Shown here piece by piece: positions 1 to 9,390 of a DNA stretch of 64,000 nt. The stretch comes from DATJGR01 sp963812255. Lineage in GTDB: Bacteria > Pseudomonadota > Gammaproteobacteria > Pseudomonadales > Azotimanducaceae. The notes beneath the pieces were generated by a model that saw only the letters and a program-made list of their open reading frames with translations, did not search any database and was not told the DNA's origin. Numbering within the stretch: position 1 is the first letter of the stretch; each line of letters starts with the position of its first letter. The translations under genes were made by a program, and so were the position numbers. The stretch covers positions 496,001 to 560,000 of the forward strand of contig CAWEUM010000003.1 in NCBI GenBank assembly GCA_963812255.1. The letters are read 5' to 3'.

Positions 1-426
1 ATCGCCGCACCTGACCAAGTACAACAGTTGAGGCTCGTGTTCCTGCGTGAAGAGCTGCAGCCCAGCGGCGTGCTCGAGGCTCAATCCGATGCGCCGCGGC
101 GACTGCACCATCACCTGACCAGTTTCCTATGTCGCACGCTCGGCATCTCGAAGCCCGACACCGCGTTGCACCAGCTCGCGTTCAGCATCGGGGGCATGGC
201 CCTGGTGCTGTTCGTGCAACGTACCGCATTGGATTCGCTGGCCCCGGAACTGCTCGAGGATGACGCTGCAATGCAGGCGACCATCGCGCGGCTGGCCGAC
301 CATGGCGTCGCATTGATCGAAGCGGAATCGGCCCGACGCAGCGGTGCTGAGCGCGCTGCCGAAAAACGCGCTGGTACCGCAACACACCTGAAAGGCACCA
401 CCAATCTTCAACGAGCATCGTCATGA
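1..426 (+). CDS. TetR-family regulator, C-terminal part (5' end outside window)
   Basis: The frame is open from the first base, so the gene starts upstream; about 141 C-terminal residues are visible. The helical sequence (start 'LREELQPSGVLE', middle 'ALHQLAFSIGGMALVLF') resembles the ligand-binding half of TetR regulators of the CecR/DUF1956 type. The DNA-binding helix-turn-helix would lie outside the window. Its stop overlaps the next start (ATGA), so it is translationally coupled to the adaptor and RND genes and is probably their local repressor. The family call rests only on the C-terminal half. Confidence 0.7.
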   Translation: MAAPDQVQQLRLVFLREELQPSGVLEAQSDAPRRLHHHLTSFLCRTLGISKPDTALHQLAFSIGGMALVLFVQRTALDSLAPELLEDDAAMQATIARLADHGVALIEAESARRSGAERAAEKRAGTATHLKGTTNLQRASS

Positions 427-1568
427 AAATCGGCAAGGCCTCGCGCTGGTTGTGGATCGGCGGCGCCGTAATCGTGGCGTGTGTCGGCCTGGCGGCGTCG
501 CGACCCAACACAAACGGTCCGCCGCCAGCGGATCATCAGTCAAAGGCCACCCGGCCGGCCGCTATGACCGTCAGCGTCGTGCATCCGAAGCAGGTAGAGT
601 GGCCGGAAGTGATTCAGGCGTCGGGCACCATCGCGGCCTGGCAGGAGGCGATTGTCGCCGCCGAAGTCAGCGGCTTGCGGCTCGCCGAAGTCGATGTAGA
701 CGTGGGCGACCAGGTGACCAAGGGGCAGTTGCTCGCCCGCTTCGACGATGCAACGACGCAGGCGCTGGTCAAACAGATGGAAGCGGCAGTCACCGAAGCG
801 CAAGCCAACGTCGCCGAGGCGCAAGCCAACGCAGAACGAGCGCAACGACTAGGCAAGACCGGTGCGCTGAGCCAACAGGACACCACCCAATACCTGACCC
901 GGAGCAGCACCGCAAACGCGCAACTCGAATCCGCCAAGGCGCGGCTACACAGCCAGAAGCTCGCATTGCAGTACACGCGTGTCGTGGCGCCGGACGACGG
1001 CGTCATCTCGTCACGCAAAGCGATGCTCGGCATGGTCGCGGCGCCCGGCGCTGAACTGTTTCGTCTGGTGCGCCAGAACCGGCTCGAATGGCGCGCCGAA
1101 TTGTCGGGTGCGCAGTTGTCGAAAGTGCGCGTCGGCGACCGCGCCAGCGTCAAGCTCAGCGACGGCACCACCGCTCACGGCAAGGTGCGCCAGGTCGCGC
1201 CGGTGCTGGACGAGAGCACTCGTATCGGTTTGGCATACGTCGAACTCGACCGCGGCGACGACGCGCACAGCGGCGCGCGCGCCGGCATGTTCGGTGGTGG
1301 CACGATCACATTGGGTCAGCGCGCCGCGCTCACCCTGCCGTCAGACGCCATCGTGCTGCGTGACGGCCACGAATATGTCTTCGTACTCGGCGCCGACAAT
1401 CACGTCGTGCTGACCAAGGTGGCCGTCGGCCGGCGCTTTGGCGATGGTGTCGAAATTAGTTCCGGGCTGGCCGCGTCGCAGCAGGTCGTCGCCGCGGGTG
1501 CAGGATTCCTCAACGACGCCGACGTCGTACGCGTCGTCAAAGGCAACGATTCCGGACACAAGACATGA
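423..1568 (+). CDS. RND efflux periplasmic adaptor (membrane fusion protein)
   Basis: A 381-residue adaptor that links an inner-membrane RND pump to an outer-membrane channel. Residues about 9-26 form an uncleaved anchor or signal segment. A lipoyl/barrel-sandwich half follows (about 65-105, 'VDVGDQVTKGQLLARFD'), then an alanine- and glutamine-rich alpha-hairpin (about 110-165), the second lipoyl half with 'YTRVVAPDDGVIS', and beta-barrel and membrane-proximal domains. It overlaps the regulator upstream and the pump downstream by 4 bases each, giving a regulator-adaptor-pump operon. No outer-membrane factor is in this operon; the TolC homologue at 47.4 kb belongs to the copper cluster. Confidence 0.93.
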   Translation: MKIGKASRWLWIGGAVIVACVGLAASRPNTNGPPPADHQSKATRPAAMTVSVVHPKQVEWPEVIQASGTIAAWQEAIVAAEVSGLRLAEVDVDVGDQVTKGQLLARFDDATTQALVKQMEAAVTEAQANVAEAQANAERAQRLGKTGALSQQDTTQYLTRSSTANAQLESAKARLHSQKLALQYTRVVAPDDGVISSRKAMLGMVAAPGAELFRLVRQNRLEWRAELSGAQLSKVRVGDRASVKLSDGTTAHGKVRQVAPVLDESTRIGLAYVELDRGDDAHSGARAGMFGGGTITLGQRAALTLPSDAIVLRDGHEYVFVLGADNHVVLTKVAVGRRFGDGVEISSGLAASQQVVAAGAGFLNDADVVRVVKGNDSGHKT

Positions 1569-4500
1569 GCGGTAACTTCGCGACCTGGTCGATCCGTCAG
1601 CCGATTCCGTCGATCGTCATCTTCATTCTGCTGACGCTCGCTGGCATCTACGGGTTCAAGCATCTGCCCGTCGCCGACATGCCCGACATGGAGTTCCCCG
1701 CCGTCACGGTCACCGCGTCGCTACAGGGCGCATCGGCATCGCAGCTCGAAACCGAAGTCACGCGCAAGATCGAAAACGCGGTGGCGACGATCGGCGACAT
1801 CGAGCACATCACGTCGACCGTCACAGAAGGCACCTCGACCACGACTGTGATGTTCCATCTCGAAAAAAATCTGTTCGAGGCGCTCAACGATGTCCGCGCA
1901 GCCGTGTCGAACATCCGCGCCGATCTGCCCAGCGACATGGACGAACCCATCGTCAGCAAGATCAATACGGCGGGCATGCCGATCGTGACCTACTCGCTCG
2001 CCTCCGATCGTATGGACGAGGAGGCTCTGTCCTGGTTCGCGGACGACACCGTCTCGAGAACGCTGTTGTCGGTGCCCGGCGTCGGCCAGGTTTCGCGCAT
2101 CGGCGGCGTGAATCGGGAAGTGCGCATCGAACTCGATCCCGCGCAGTTGGCCGCGATGAATCTCAGTGCGGCCGAAGTGTCTCGTCAGCTGCGTCGGGTC
2201 CAGCAACAGCTGTCGGGTGGCAGGGCCGAGATCGGCGACGCCCAGCAGTCGCTGCGCACATTGGCAACCGTTCAACGGGCCGATCAACTCGGCGCGTTGG
2301 ACATCGCGTTCGCCGATGGTCGACACATGCGCCTCGACCAGATCGCGACGATATCCGACACCGTCGCGGACCGTACACAGCTTGCCCTGTTGGATGGCGT
2401 GCCGGTGGTGTGCATCCAGGTGATGCGATCGCGCGGCACCAGCGCGCTCGCGGTTGCCGAAGGCGTCAGCAAAGCTATCGCCGCGCTCGGTGCCGCGCAC
2501 CCGGCCATGAAATTCAACCTCGTCAGCGATTCCGTGAGCCAGATCCGTCACGAGTACGACGCGTCGATGAACATGCTGTGGGAAGGCGCGCTGCTGGCGA
2601 TCGCCGTCGTGTGGCTGTTCCTGCGCGACTGGCGCGCCACCCTGGTATCCGCTTCGGCATTACCGCTATCGATCATTCCGACGTTTGCGGCGATGTACTT
2701 TCTGGATTTTTCGCTGAACGTCGTCACCCTGCTGGCGCTGTCTTTGATCATCGGTCTACTCGTGGACGACGCCATCGTCGAGGTGGAAAACATCGTTCGC
2801 CATCTGCGCGGCGGCAAACCACCGGTCAGGGCTGCGATGGATGCGGCAACCGAAATCGGCCTCGCGGTGATCGCCACTAGCATGACCTTGGTGGCGGTGT
2901 TCTTGCCAACGGCAATGATGGGGGGCATCCCAGGGCTGGTGTTCAAGCAATTCGGTTGGACCGCAGTCGTCGCAGTGCTCGCATCGCTGGCGGTCGCGCG
3001 GCTGCTGACACCGATGCTCGCCGCGCGTTTCCTGACGCACCATCAAGGCGAACCGGAGAAAAGCCGCATCCTGGACTGGTATCTGAGTGCTGCCGCGTGG
3101 TCGTTGCGGCACCGGCTTCTGGTCATGGTTGCCGCGACCGGATTTTTCCTCGGGTCACTGGCGCTCGTATTGTTGCTGCCGACGAGCTTCATGACCGCGA
3201 GCGACCGGTCGCAGACTCATGTGACGATCGAGTTGTCGCCCGGCAGCACGCTCGCCGAGACGCGCAACACCGTCGACGCGGTGCGCTCGATCACCCACAC
3301 TATTCCCGAGATCAGCCAGGTATTCACATCGATCGGCGCCAACGCCGGAGGCGGCATGATGAGCCGAGGTGGTGGTGGCAAGAGCGGTCCCGCGGACATC
3401 CGCAAGGCCTCGTTGACGCTCACTCTCGTGCCCGTCAAACAACGCACTCGATCGCAGACAGCGATCGAGAATGAACTGCGCGAGAAGCTGCGCAACGTGC
3501 CGGGCGCACGGTTCACGATCGGCTACGGCGGCAACGGAGAAAAGGTCCAACTGGTGCTGTCCGGTGACAATTCCGACGCGCTGCAGCGCGCGGCGCACGC
3601 TGTCGTGCGCGATCTGCGCCGCATACCCGGGCTCGGCAACGTCACCTCCAGTGCGAGTCTGCTGCGGCCCGAGATTCTGATCACGCCGGATTTCGCTCGC
3701 GCCGCCGAACTCGGTGTCACTGCGGCCAGCATCGGTGAAACGGTACATGTCGCGACCGCGGGGGACTACGACAAGGCGTTGCCGAAGTTGAACCTGCCGG
3801 ATCGGCAGGTGGACATACGGGTGCAATTGCCGCTCGCAGCGCGCAGCGACCTCGCCGCGATCAAGGAGATGCGTGTGCCGGGTAATCATGGTCTGGTGCC
3901 ATTGAGCAGCGTCGCGAACGTGACGATCGGCAGCGGCCCGGCGCAGATCGATCGGTTCGACCGCAGCCGCAACGTCGACATCGACGCCGAACTCGGTGGC
4001 CTGCCGCTCGGCGAGGTGACCCGCGCGATCGATAAGCTGCCGTCCATCGTCAATCTGCCCGCTGGTGTGCGGAAGATCGACGCGGGCGACGGTGAGCGCA
4101 TGAAGGAGTTGTTCGGCAGCTTCGGCCTCGCGATGGTCACCGGCATCCTGTGCGTGTATCTGGTGCTCGTGCTGCTGTTCAAGGATTTTCTGCAACCGAT
4201 TACGATTCTCGCGGCGTTACCGTTGTCGGTCGGTGGTGCTTTTCTTGCCTTGCTGCTGGCGGGTCAATATCTGTCGATGCCAGCGATGATCGGCCTGCTG
4301 ATGCTGATGGGCATCACCACCAAGAACTCCATTCTGCTGGTCGAATACGCCATCGTGTCGATGCGTGATCGCGGTATGGAACTGACCGATGCGCTACTCG
4401 ATGCATGCCACAAACGCGCGCGGCCGATCGTCATGACCACCTTGGCGATGATCGCGGGCATGTCGCCGGTCGCGCTCGGCCTCGACGCCGACACCAGCTT

Positions 4501-4738
4501 CCGGGCGCCGATGGGTATCGCCGTCATCGGCGGCTTGATCACCTCTACGCTGTTGAGCCTCGTAGTCGTACCGGTGGTGTTCACGTACGTCTACAAAGTT
4601 CAGGTCGTCATCAAGCGAATCATTGCAGCAAAGCCGCTGCCCCCCGTGCAGCCGTTACCGACCGGGCCCGCGCCGGAACCGCGGCCGAACTGGGCCGAAC
4701 AGCCCGCGTTGATTCGCAATCAGCGCTCGGCGCACTGA
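1565..4738 (+). CDS. RND efflux transporter, inner-membrane pump (AcrB/HAE1 type)
   Basis: A 1057-residue protein of normal length for a proton-driven RND multidrug pump. It begins with the usual 'FATWSIRQPIPSIVIFILL' first membrane helix. The proton-relay aspartate pair is in the fourth membrane helix at about D401-D402 ('LLVDDAIVEVEN'). The second half repeats the fold, including 'GITTKNSILLVEYA'. The proline-rich C-terminal tail is cytoplasmic. It is the last gene of the operon, and its 3' end lies 6 bases from the convergent TerC-like gene. Substrate unknown; the relay residues favour the hydrophobe/amphiphile class over metal pumps. Confidence 0.95.
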   Translation: MSGNFATWSIRQPIPSIVIFILLTLAGIYGFKHLPVADMPDMEFPAVTVTASLQGASASQLETEVTRKIENAVATIGDIEHITSTVTEGTSTTTVMFHLEKNLFEALNDVRAAVSNIRADLPSDMDEPIVSKINTAGMPIVTYSLASDRMDEEALSWFADDTVSRTLLSVPGVGQVSRIGGVNREVRIELDPAQLAAMNLSAAEVSRQLRRVQQQLSGGRAEIGDAQQSLRTLATVQRADQLGALDIAFADGRHMRLDQIATISDTVADRTQLALLDGVPVVCIQVMRSRGTSALAVAEGVSKAIAALGAAHPAMKFNLVSDSVSQIRHEYDASMNMLWEGALLAIAVVWLFLRDWRATLVSASALPLSIIPTFAAMYFLDFSLNVVTLLALSLIIGLLVDDAIVEVENIVRHLRGGKPPVRAAMDAATEIGLAVIATSMTLVAVFLPTAMMGGIPGLVFKQFGWTAVVAVLASLAVARLLTPMLAARFLTHHQGEPEKSRILDWYLSAAAWSLRHRLLVMVAATGFFLGSLALVLLLPTSFMTASDRSQTHVTIELSPGSTLAETRNTVDAVRSITHTIPEISQVFTSIGANAGGGMMSRGGGGKSGPADIRKASLTLTLVPVKQRTRSQTAIENELREKLRNVPGARFTIGYGGNGEKVQLVLSGDNSDALQRAAHAVVRDLRRIPGLGNVTSSASLLRPEILITPDFARAAELGVTAASIGETVHVATAGDYDKALPKLNLPDRQVDIRVQLPLAARSDLAAIKEMRVPGNHGLVPLSSVANVTIGSGPAQIDRFDRSRNVDIDAELGGLPLGEVTRAIDKLPSIVNLPAGVRKIDAGDGERMKELFGSFGLAMVTGILCVYLVLVLLFKDFLQPITILAALPLSVGGAFLALLLAGQYLSMPAMIGLLMLMGITTKNSILLVEYAIVSMRDRGMELTDALLDACHKRARPIVMTTLAMIAGMSPVALGLDADTSFRAPMGIAVIGGLITSTLLSLVVVPVVFTYVYKVQVVIKRIIAAKPLPPVQPLPTGPAPEPRPNWAEQPALIRNQRSAH

Positions 4739-4744
4739 GGGGCT

Positions 4745-5815
4745 TCAAGTTCCGCCATCGCCGCGACGGCGCTTACCGGCCACCCACGACACCGCAATTC
4801 CGATCGTCAATATCGACAGAATCAGCGCGAGCAGATGGAAATTCGCGCGCGAACCGAACGTCATCTGGACCCAGGAAGACGCGAGCATCTTGGTCCCGAC
4901 GATCACGAGCACGACGGCGATCGCGGTATTCAGGTAGCGGAATCGATACAGCAGTCCAGCCAGCACAAAGTACAGCGAGCGCAAACCGAGAATCGCGAAC
5001 ACGTTGCTCGTGAAGACCAGGAACGGATCGGCGGTGATCGAGAAGATCGCCGGAATCGAATCGACCGCGAACACCAGATCGCTGAATTCCACCACCACCA
5101 GCGCAAGACCGAGCGGTGTCAGCAGCAGCGCGCCCGCCTTCGCCTTTTCAAACACCGCATCGCCATTGCGGCGCGTGCCGGGTACCGCGGATTCGGCGAC
5201 ATCGTTGCTCCCGGCTCGCACGACGAAATGACCGCCGTGGAACTGCGAGGTCACCGGCACGAAGCGGCGCACGAGACGGATGATCGGGTTATGGACGAGA
5301 TCCGAGTGCTTCATTCTCACGAACAGCATCCTGATACCAATGAGAATCAGAAACCCACCGAACACGTACAAGACCCAATGAAATCGGCTGATCAGCGAAA
5401 CGCCGAGCGCAATCATTAAACCGCGCAGCAGCATCGCACCGAGGATGCCCCAGAAGAGCACCCGATGCTGGTACCGCGGTGCCACGCCAAAGAACGCGAA
5501 TACCACGACCATCACAACCACGTTGTCAGCGCTCAGCGATTGCTCGACGACGTAGCCGGTCAGATACTTCGCCACCGCGAGCGCGCCGTCGTTGACGGAT
5601 CCGTCGACCGAATCGACCGCACGCCCGAGTTCAAACCAATGCAGTTCATAGGCAAAGTACACGAAGACGCCGAACCCGAGACCCAACGAGATCCAAGCCG
5701 CGCTGCGCAGCAGCGCTTCGCGCAATGAAACCGGATGTGCGTCGCGCTGAAAGACCCCCAGATCGAGCGCCAGCATCAGCAGAATGAAACCGTAAAACCC
5801 GACCCACACCAGCAC
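4745..5815 (-). CDS. TerC/Alx-family integral membrane protein
   Basis: 356 residues with about nine hydrophobic helices. The acidic membrane motifs of the TerC family are present: 'SADNVVVMVVVF' near residue 95 and 'EFSDLVFAVDSIPAIFSI' near residue 230. Related proteins (Alx, TerC) are implicated in manganese export and tellurite resistance, and those motifs are thought to bind metal. The long cytoplasmic loop around residues 180-215 is typical. It is a single gene, convergent with the RND operon and preceded by the terminator of the acyl-CoA dehydrogenase gene, so it probably has its own promoter. Confidence 0.9.
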   Translation of the reverse strand: MLVWVGFYGFILLMLALDLGVFQRDAHPVSLREALLRSAAWISLGLGFGVFVYFAYELHWFELGRAVDSVDGSVNDGALAVAKYLTGYVVEQSLSADNVVVMVVVFAFFGVAPRYQHRVLFWGILGAMLLRGLMIALGVSLISRFHWVLYVFGGFLILIGIRMLFVRMKHSDLVHNPIIRLVRRFVPVTSQFHGGHFVVRAGSNDVAESAVPGTRRNGDAVFEKAKAGALLLTPLGLALVVVEFSDLVFAVDSIPAIFSITADPFLVFTSNVFAILGLRSLYFVLAGLLYRFRYLNTAIAVVLVIVGTKMLASSWVQMTFGSRANFHLLALILSILTIGIAVSWVAGKRRRGDGGT

Positions 5816-5842
5816 GCGCTTACCTCTTTACCACCCAACTAC

Positions 5843-5893
5843 CAAAAAAAGGGGATCAGAACGCCTTTCGCGGCGAAAGGCACTCTGATCCCC
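5843..5893 (-). terminator. Rho-independent terminator of the acyl-CoA dehydrogenase gene
   Basis: The arms GGGGATCAGA (5851-5860) and TCTGATCCCC (5884-5893) pair perfectly. Inside them GCCTTTCGC and its complement extend the stem. Read on the minus strand, the hairpin is followed at once by a run of seven T (5844-5850). It lies 13 bases past the stop of the acyl-CoA dehydrogenase gene. Confidence 0.9.
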
Positions 5894-5905
5894 TCTTCTT
5901 GTGCA

Positions 5906-7087
5906 CTAATCCGGAAGTTCTAACACACGCTTTGCAATGATGTTCAGCTGTATCTCCGCCGTACCACCGGCAATGGTGGCCGCCTTCTGTCTCAGCCACG
6001 TTCGCGTCGCCGAAAGCTCTTCGCGCGAAAATACGTCACCTTCCCATCCAACGCCTTTGAATCCCATTGCCGCGATCTGCAGTTCGGTGCGTTCCTTGGT
6101 CAGCAGCGCGCCAGACAGTTTTACCGCCGACGACGCGAATCCCGGCGCACGAGCCCGCGTCTCTTCGATCACGCGACGTTGTGTCAACCGATAGGCGTGC
6201 TGATTCATTTCGTGACGGGTCAACGATGCGCGCTGATCCGCATCTGCAATGCGCCCGCACACGTCACCAGCATAATGCCTAACGATATCGACGAGCGGCG
6301 TCTCTGCGACGCGCCCTTGAGTGCCAGATATATTGATACCGGCGTGCGTCGAGCGCTCGTACTGCAGCAGCCGCTTGCCGACTGTCCAACCCTGGTTCAG
6401 CGGCCCAACGACATCGACACGCCGCGCAATGGCATCTTCGAACAGCGTCTCGTTGAACGGAGAGTTGCCGCTGATGAGCCGGATCGGCCTCACCTGCACG
6501 CCGCGCTGATGCATGTCGATCAGCATCAGACTGATGCCGTGGTGCTTCGGAGCAGTCGGGTCGGTCCTCACCAGCGCGAAGATGTAGTCGGATTCCATCG
6601 CATCCGATGTCCAGGTCTTGCGGCCATTGATGACGTACCGATCACCATCGAGTACCGCGCGGGTGCTCAGGTTCGCCAGATCGGATCCCGCGCCGGGCTC
6701 CGAATAACCCATGCACCAGCCGCCGTCGCCGCGCGCGATGCCGGGCAGCCAACGCGCCTTCTGTTCAGGCGTGCCGTAGTCGAGCAAGGTCGGACCGATG
6801 TAGTTGACACCGCGCCCGGTCAACGGCGAACGCGCATCGATCCGACGCAGCTCTTCGAGCAGCACGAGATACTGCGCACTCGTGAGCTCGGCGCCGCCAT
6901 ACTCACGCGGCCACGTCGGTACGGTCCAACCGCGTGATGCCATTCGGTCGAGCCACAATCGCGCATCGTCCTCGAGCGGCACACGTGTCGCCCCCCAGGG
7001 AATCTGACCCGGCCCGCGCGCCCCGGGCGGGCAGTTCTGTGCGAGCCAGTCGCGCGTCTGTCGCCGGAACGATTCGATCGCACTCAT
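5906..7087 (-). CDS. Acyl-CoA dehydrogenase family protein
   Basis: 393 residues with the three-domain flavoprotein layout. There is an alpha-helical N-terminus, then 'GWCMGYSEPGAGSDLANL' (flavin and substrate contact, about 125-142) and 'INGRKTWTSDA'. The C-terminal helical domain ends with 'IAGGTAEIQLNIIAKRVLEL'. In classical enzymes such as MCAD the catalytic glutamate precedes the Gly-Thr of this last motif; here the residue is glycine. Members that lack this Glu often work as one subunit of a heteromer or use a Glu elsewhere. The gene is single and monocistronic. Acyl-CoA oxidation is likely; the substrate is unknown. Confidence 0.88.
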   Translation of the reverse strand: MSAIESFRRQTRDWLAQNCPPGARGPGQIPWGATRVPLEDDARLWLDRMASRGWTVPTWPREYGGAELTSAQYLVLLEELRRIDARSPLTGRGVNYIGPTLLDYGTPEQKARWLPGIARGDGGWCMGYSEPGAGSDLANLSTRAVLDGDRYVINGRKTWTSDAMESDYIFALVRTDPTAPKHHGISLMLIDMHQRGVQVRPIRLISGNSPFNETLFEDAIARRVDVVGPLNQGWTVGKRLLQYERSTHAGINISGTQGRVAETPLVDIVRHYAGDVCGRIADADQRASLTRHEMNQHAYRLTQRRVIEETRARAPGFASSAVKLSGALLTKERTELQIAAMGFKGVGWEGDVFSREELSATRTWLRQKAATIAGGTAEIQLNIIAKRVLELPD

Positions 7088-7270
7088 GCGCTATACATCC
7101 AACAGTTGCGTGGTCCGTCCGGCATGGATCCGATGATCCGTGAATGCCCCCACCGGTGCAATCCACAGCGTCGTTCACCATCGACGAGCCGGCCAAGGCG
7201 CGCGGTGACTGCGCCGTGGACGAGCCGCCGCGTGCAGCGCCGACAACGCGCTGCTACGCTGCTGCGGGGG

Positions 7271-8953
7271 ATGAATGCGATGCCCGAGGACACCTCGACG
7301 AATCAAACCAAACGCGTCCGCCATTTCCGGCAGATTCTGCTGTGGCCGCTGCAACTGATGCCGCTGCGCGAGGGCAAGCAGGTACAGCGCCATTGGGAAG
7401 TACTGCAGGCGGACGCTGCCGAAGGCGTGTGGCACGAAGCGGCCAACGAATTCAGCGGCAGGCCGGGCGATTACAAGGAGCGTCACTACAATGAACTGGT
7501 AACGTTTCTGCCGTACGTCCAACGATTCCTGTATGGCGAGGGCGGCCAGGTGATCAGCCGCGATCCGGACGCTCCGGGGCATTCGCCGATGCGCATATTT
7601 CGGCGCGACGACATCACCGCCGTGCGCCTGGTCGCGACGCCTGAAGCCGTGCCGGTGGTGCTGTCGATTGCCCACATCGATCTGTATTTCTTCTTCGACA
7701 TCGACGTGACCCTGCTTAACGTCGAAGTGCATGCGAGTGATCTTCCGCTCGACGTCGTGCAGAAGATCCTGCATCGATTCGGTCGCGCCTATCCCGCCGG
7801 TTGGGACGCGCGCGGCCAGGGCATCCATTCCATGTATCGCGTCGAGTGGTTGGCGGCAGACGGGCGCGTGCTCGCCGAATCGGATTCGCAGGACCGCGAA
7901 ACATTTCTTGGATTCGTCGGTCGACACCATGCGCCGCGGATCAGCGCACATTGGGCTTACGTGCTCCATCCGCTGGTACAGGATCAAACCGCAACGCAAG
8001 GCGAGATCCGCTATCGGCAGATCGAGTACTACCGAATGCCGGTCATGGCCTATCTGGGAATGGAAAACGTCCGCGCGCTGTCGCGCAGAGATCTCGTGCG
8101 TCTCGGTCTCGTCACCGGCGCTGGCGAAGACGAATCCTCGCTCCCCTATTCAGAACATTACGTCGCCGATTTCGAACAGCGCTATTGCTACGACCGATAC
8201 TGGACCGAAGGCGGCGACGGCAGCGACGGACGGAACACGCGCTACCTGTGCAGCGGTCAAGGTCTCACCGTCATCGGCGACGCGAATTGGCCCTACTTCA
8301 CCAACACCGATAGCGGCGTGCTCGCTCAGTTTCGTCACCAGCACTTCCTGCTGTTCCTGATTGCGCATTTTCAAAAGGCCGCGCTGTTGATGGTATCTGA
8401 TCAGCTCGTGCACGCGCTCGAACGGCTCGAGGTCGGCAATCCCGATTCGGTCAAGCGTTTCAAGCGCGCGATCCGGCAGCGTTTTGAAATTTTTTTGCGC
8501 TTCACGCACCGCTACTGGTTCCACGACGTGTCTGAACAGGCGACCGCCAAGGCGCTGTTCAAGATGTGCGCCGAACATCTCGGCCTCGATCCGTTGTACG
8601 CCGAGGTGAAGGAACGGATTCACGACATGGACGAGTACCTCGACAGCGACAGCCTGCGCCGACAGGCCAACACCGTCGTGCGACTCACGGTTGTGACGAT
8701 CTTCGGCTTGATCGGTACCGTCACGACGGGCTTCCTCGGCATGAATCTGATTGCCGCCGCAGCAGAGCCGCTCTCCACTAAACTCGCGATCACATTCGTT
8801 GTACTGATCGCAACCGGCTGGCTGACCCTATACACGATCATCAAGTCGAAACGCCTTTCCGACATGCTCGACGCGTTATCGGACGATCGCCTGACGGCGG
8901 GTAAAAAGACCAAAGCGATCTGGAACGCGTGGAGGGATCAATCGCGAGGTTGA
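7271..8953 (+). CDS. Divergent CorA-like divalent-cation transporter
   Basis: 560 residues from the ATG at 7271, which follows a G-rich stretch; the frame is open back to 7106 but those residues look non-coding. A cytoplasmic region of about 460 residues is followed by a helical stretch and two C-terminal membrane helices. The first ends in Gly-Met-Asn ('GFLGMNLI'), the selectivity signature of CorA Mg2+/Co2+/Ni2+ channels. The N-terminal region is much longer than in E. coli CorA (about 316 residues), and a 45-residue basic tail follows the last helix. Transport of a divalent cation is inferred from GMN and topology only. Confidence 0.75.
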   Translation: MNAMPEDTSTNQTKRVRHFRQILLWPLQLMPLREGKQVQRHWEVLQADAAEGVWHEAANEFSGRPGDYKERHYNELVTFLPYVQRFLYGEGGQVISRDPDAPGHSPMRIFRRDDITAVRLVATPEAVPVVLSIAHIDLYFFFDIDVTLLNVEVHASDLPLDVVQKILHRFGRAYPAGWDARGQGIHSMYRVEWLAADGRVLAESDSQDRETFLGFVGRHHAPRISAHWAYVLHPLVQDQTATQGEIRYRQIEYYRMPVMAYLGMENVRALSRRDLVRLGLVTGAGEDESSLPYSEHYVADFEQRYCYDRYWTEGGDGSDGRNTRYLCSGQGLTVIGDANWPYFTNTDSGVLAQFRHQHFLLFLIAHFQKAALLMVSDQLVHALERLEVGNPDSVKRFKRAIRQRFEIFLRFTHRYWFHDVSEQATAKALFKMCAEHLGLDPLYAEVKERIHDMDEYLDSDSLRRQANTVVRLTVVTIFGLIGTVTTGFLGMNLIAAAAEPLSTKLAITFVVLIATGWLTLYTIIKSKRLSDMLDALSDDRLTAGKKTKAIWNAWRDQSRG

Positions 8954-8996
8954 CATATTTTCTTTTTTGGTAAATTATTTCCATAAATGTAAATTA
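8950..8996 (+). promoter_or_regulatory. Probable promoter/operator of the ArsR operon
   Basis: A markedly A+T-rich patch in a GC-rich neighbourhood. It contains a perfect TTGACA (8950-8955) and A/T-rich candidate -10 sequences around 8971-8979. The octamer GTAAATTA occurs twice (8970-8977 and 8989-8996), 19 bases apart. It lies directly before the ArsR-type gene at 9007, so autoregulation through the repeated octamer is plausible. Confidence 0.5.
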
Positions 8997-9006
8997 GTTT
9001 CTGTCG

Positions 9007-9390
9007 ATGTCTTCAACCGCGCCAAAAATCGACGACACGCTCATTGCGCTGGCCGATCCGGTCCGACGCGGCGTCATAGAGCTCCTCAAGGTCCAGCCGC
9101 GGCGTGCCGGCGAACTCGCCACGATGCTCGCGACAAGCGCCCCCCTGATGAGCAAGCACCTGAAGCTGTTGCGCGATAGCGCGCTGATCGAAACGGAGCA
9201 TTCCAGCGAGGACGCGCGGGTACGGGTTTACCGCCTGCGGCCGGAACGGTTCCGGGAATTACGCGATTGGCTTGGCGACGTCGACGCATTCTGGCGCGAT
9301 CAGCTCGGCGCATTCAAAACGGCCGCCGACGCGGCAGCGGGGCGCGCCCTCGGCAAACCCACCAAGCCGCGCAAACGAGCGCGCAGATGA
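9007..9390 (+). CDS. ArsR-family winged-helix transcriptional regulator
   Basis: 127 residues. The winged-helix domain covers about residues 10-80 ('LIALADPVRRGVIELL', recognition region 'APLMSKHLKLLRDSALI', wing 'DARVRVYRLRP'), and a basic tail follows. There is no arsenic or metal cysteine motif, so this is the non-metal subclass usually paired with SRPBCC/AHSA1 proteins. It overlaps the downstream SRPBCC gene by 4 bases (start 9387), which matches that pairing. It likely represses its own operon from the A+T-rich site just upstream. Confidence 0.9.
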   Translation: MSSTAPKIDDTLIALADPVRRGVIELLKVQPRRAGELATMLATSAPLMSKHLKLLRDSALIETEHSSEDARVRVYRLRPERFRELRDWLGDVDAFWRDQLGAFKTAADAAAGRALGKPTKPRKRARR

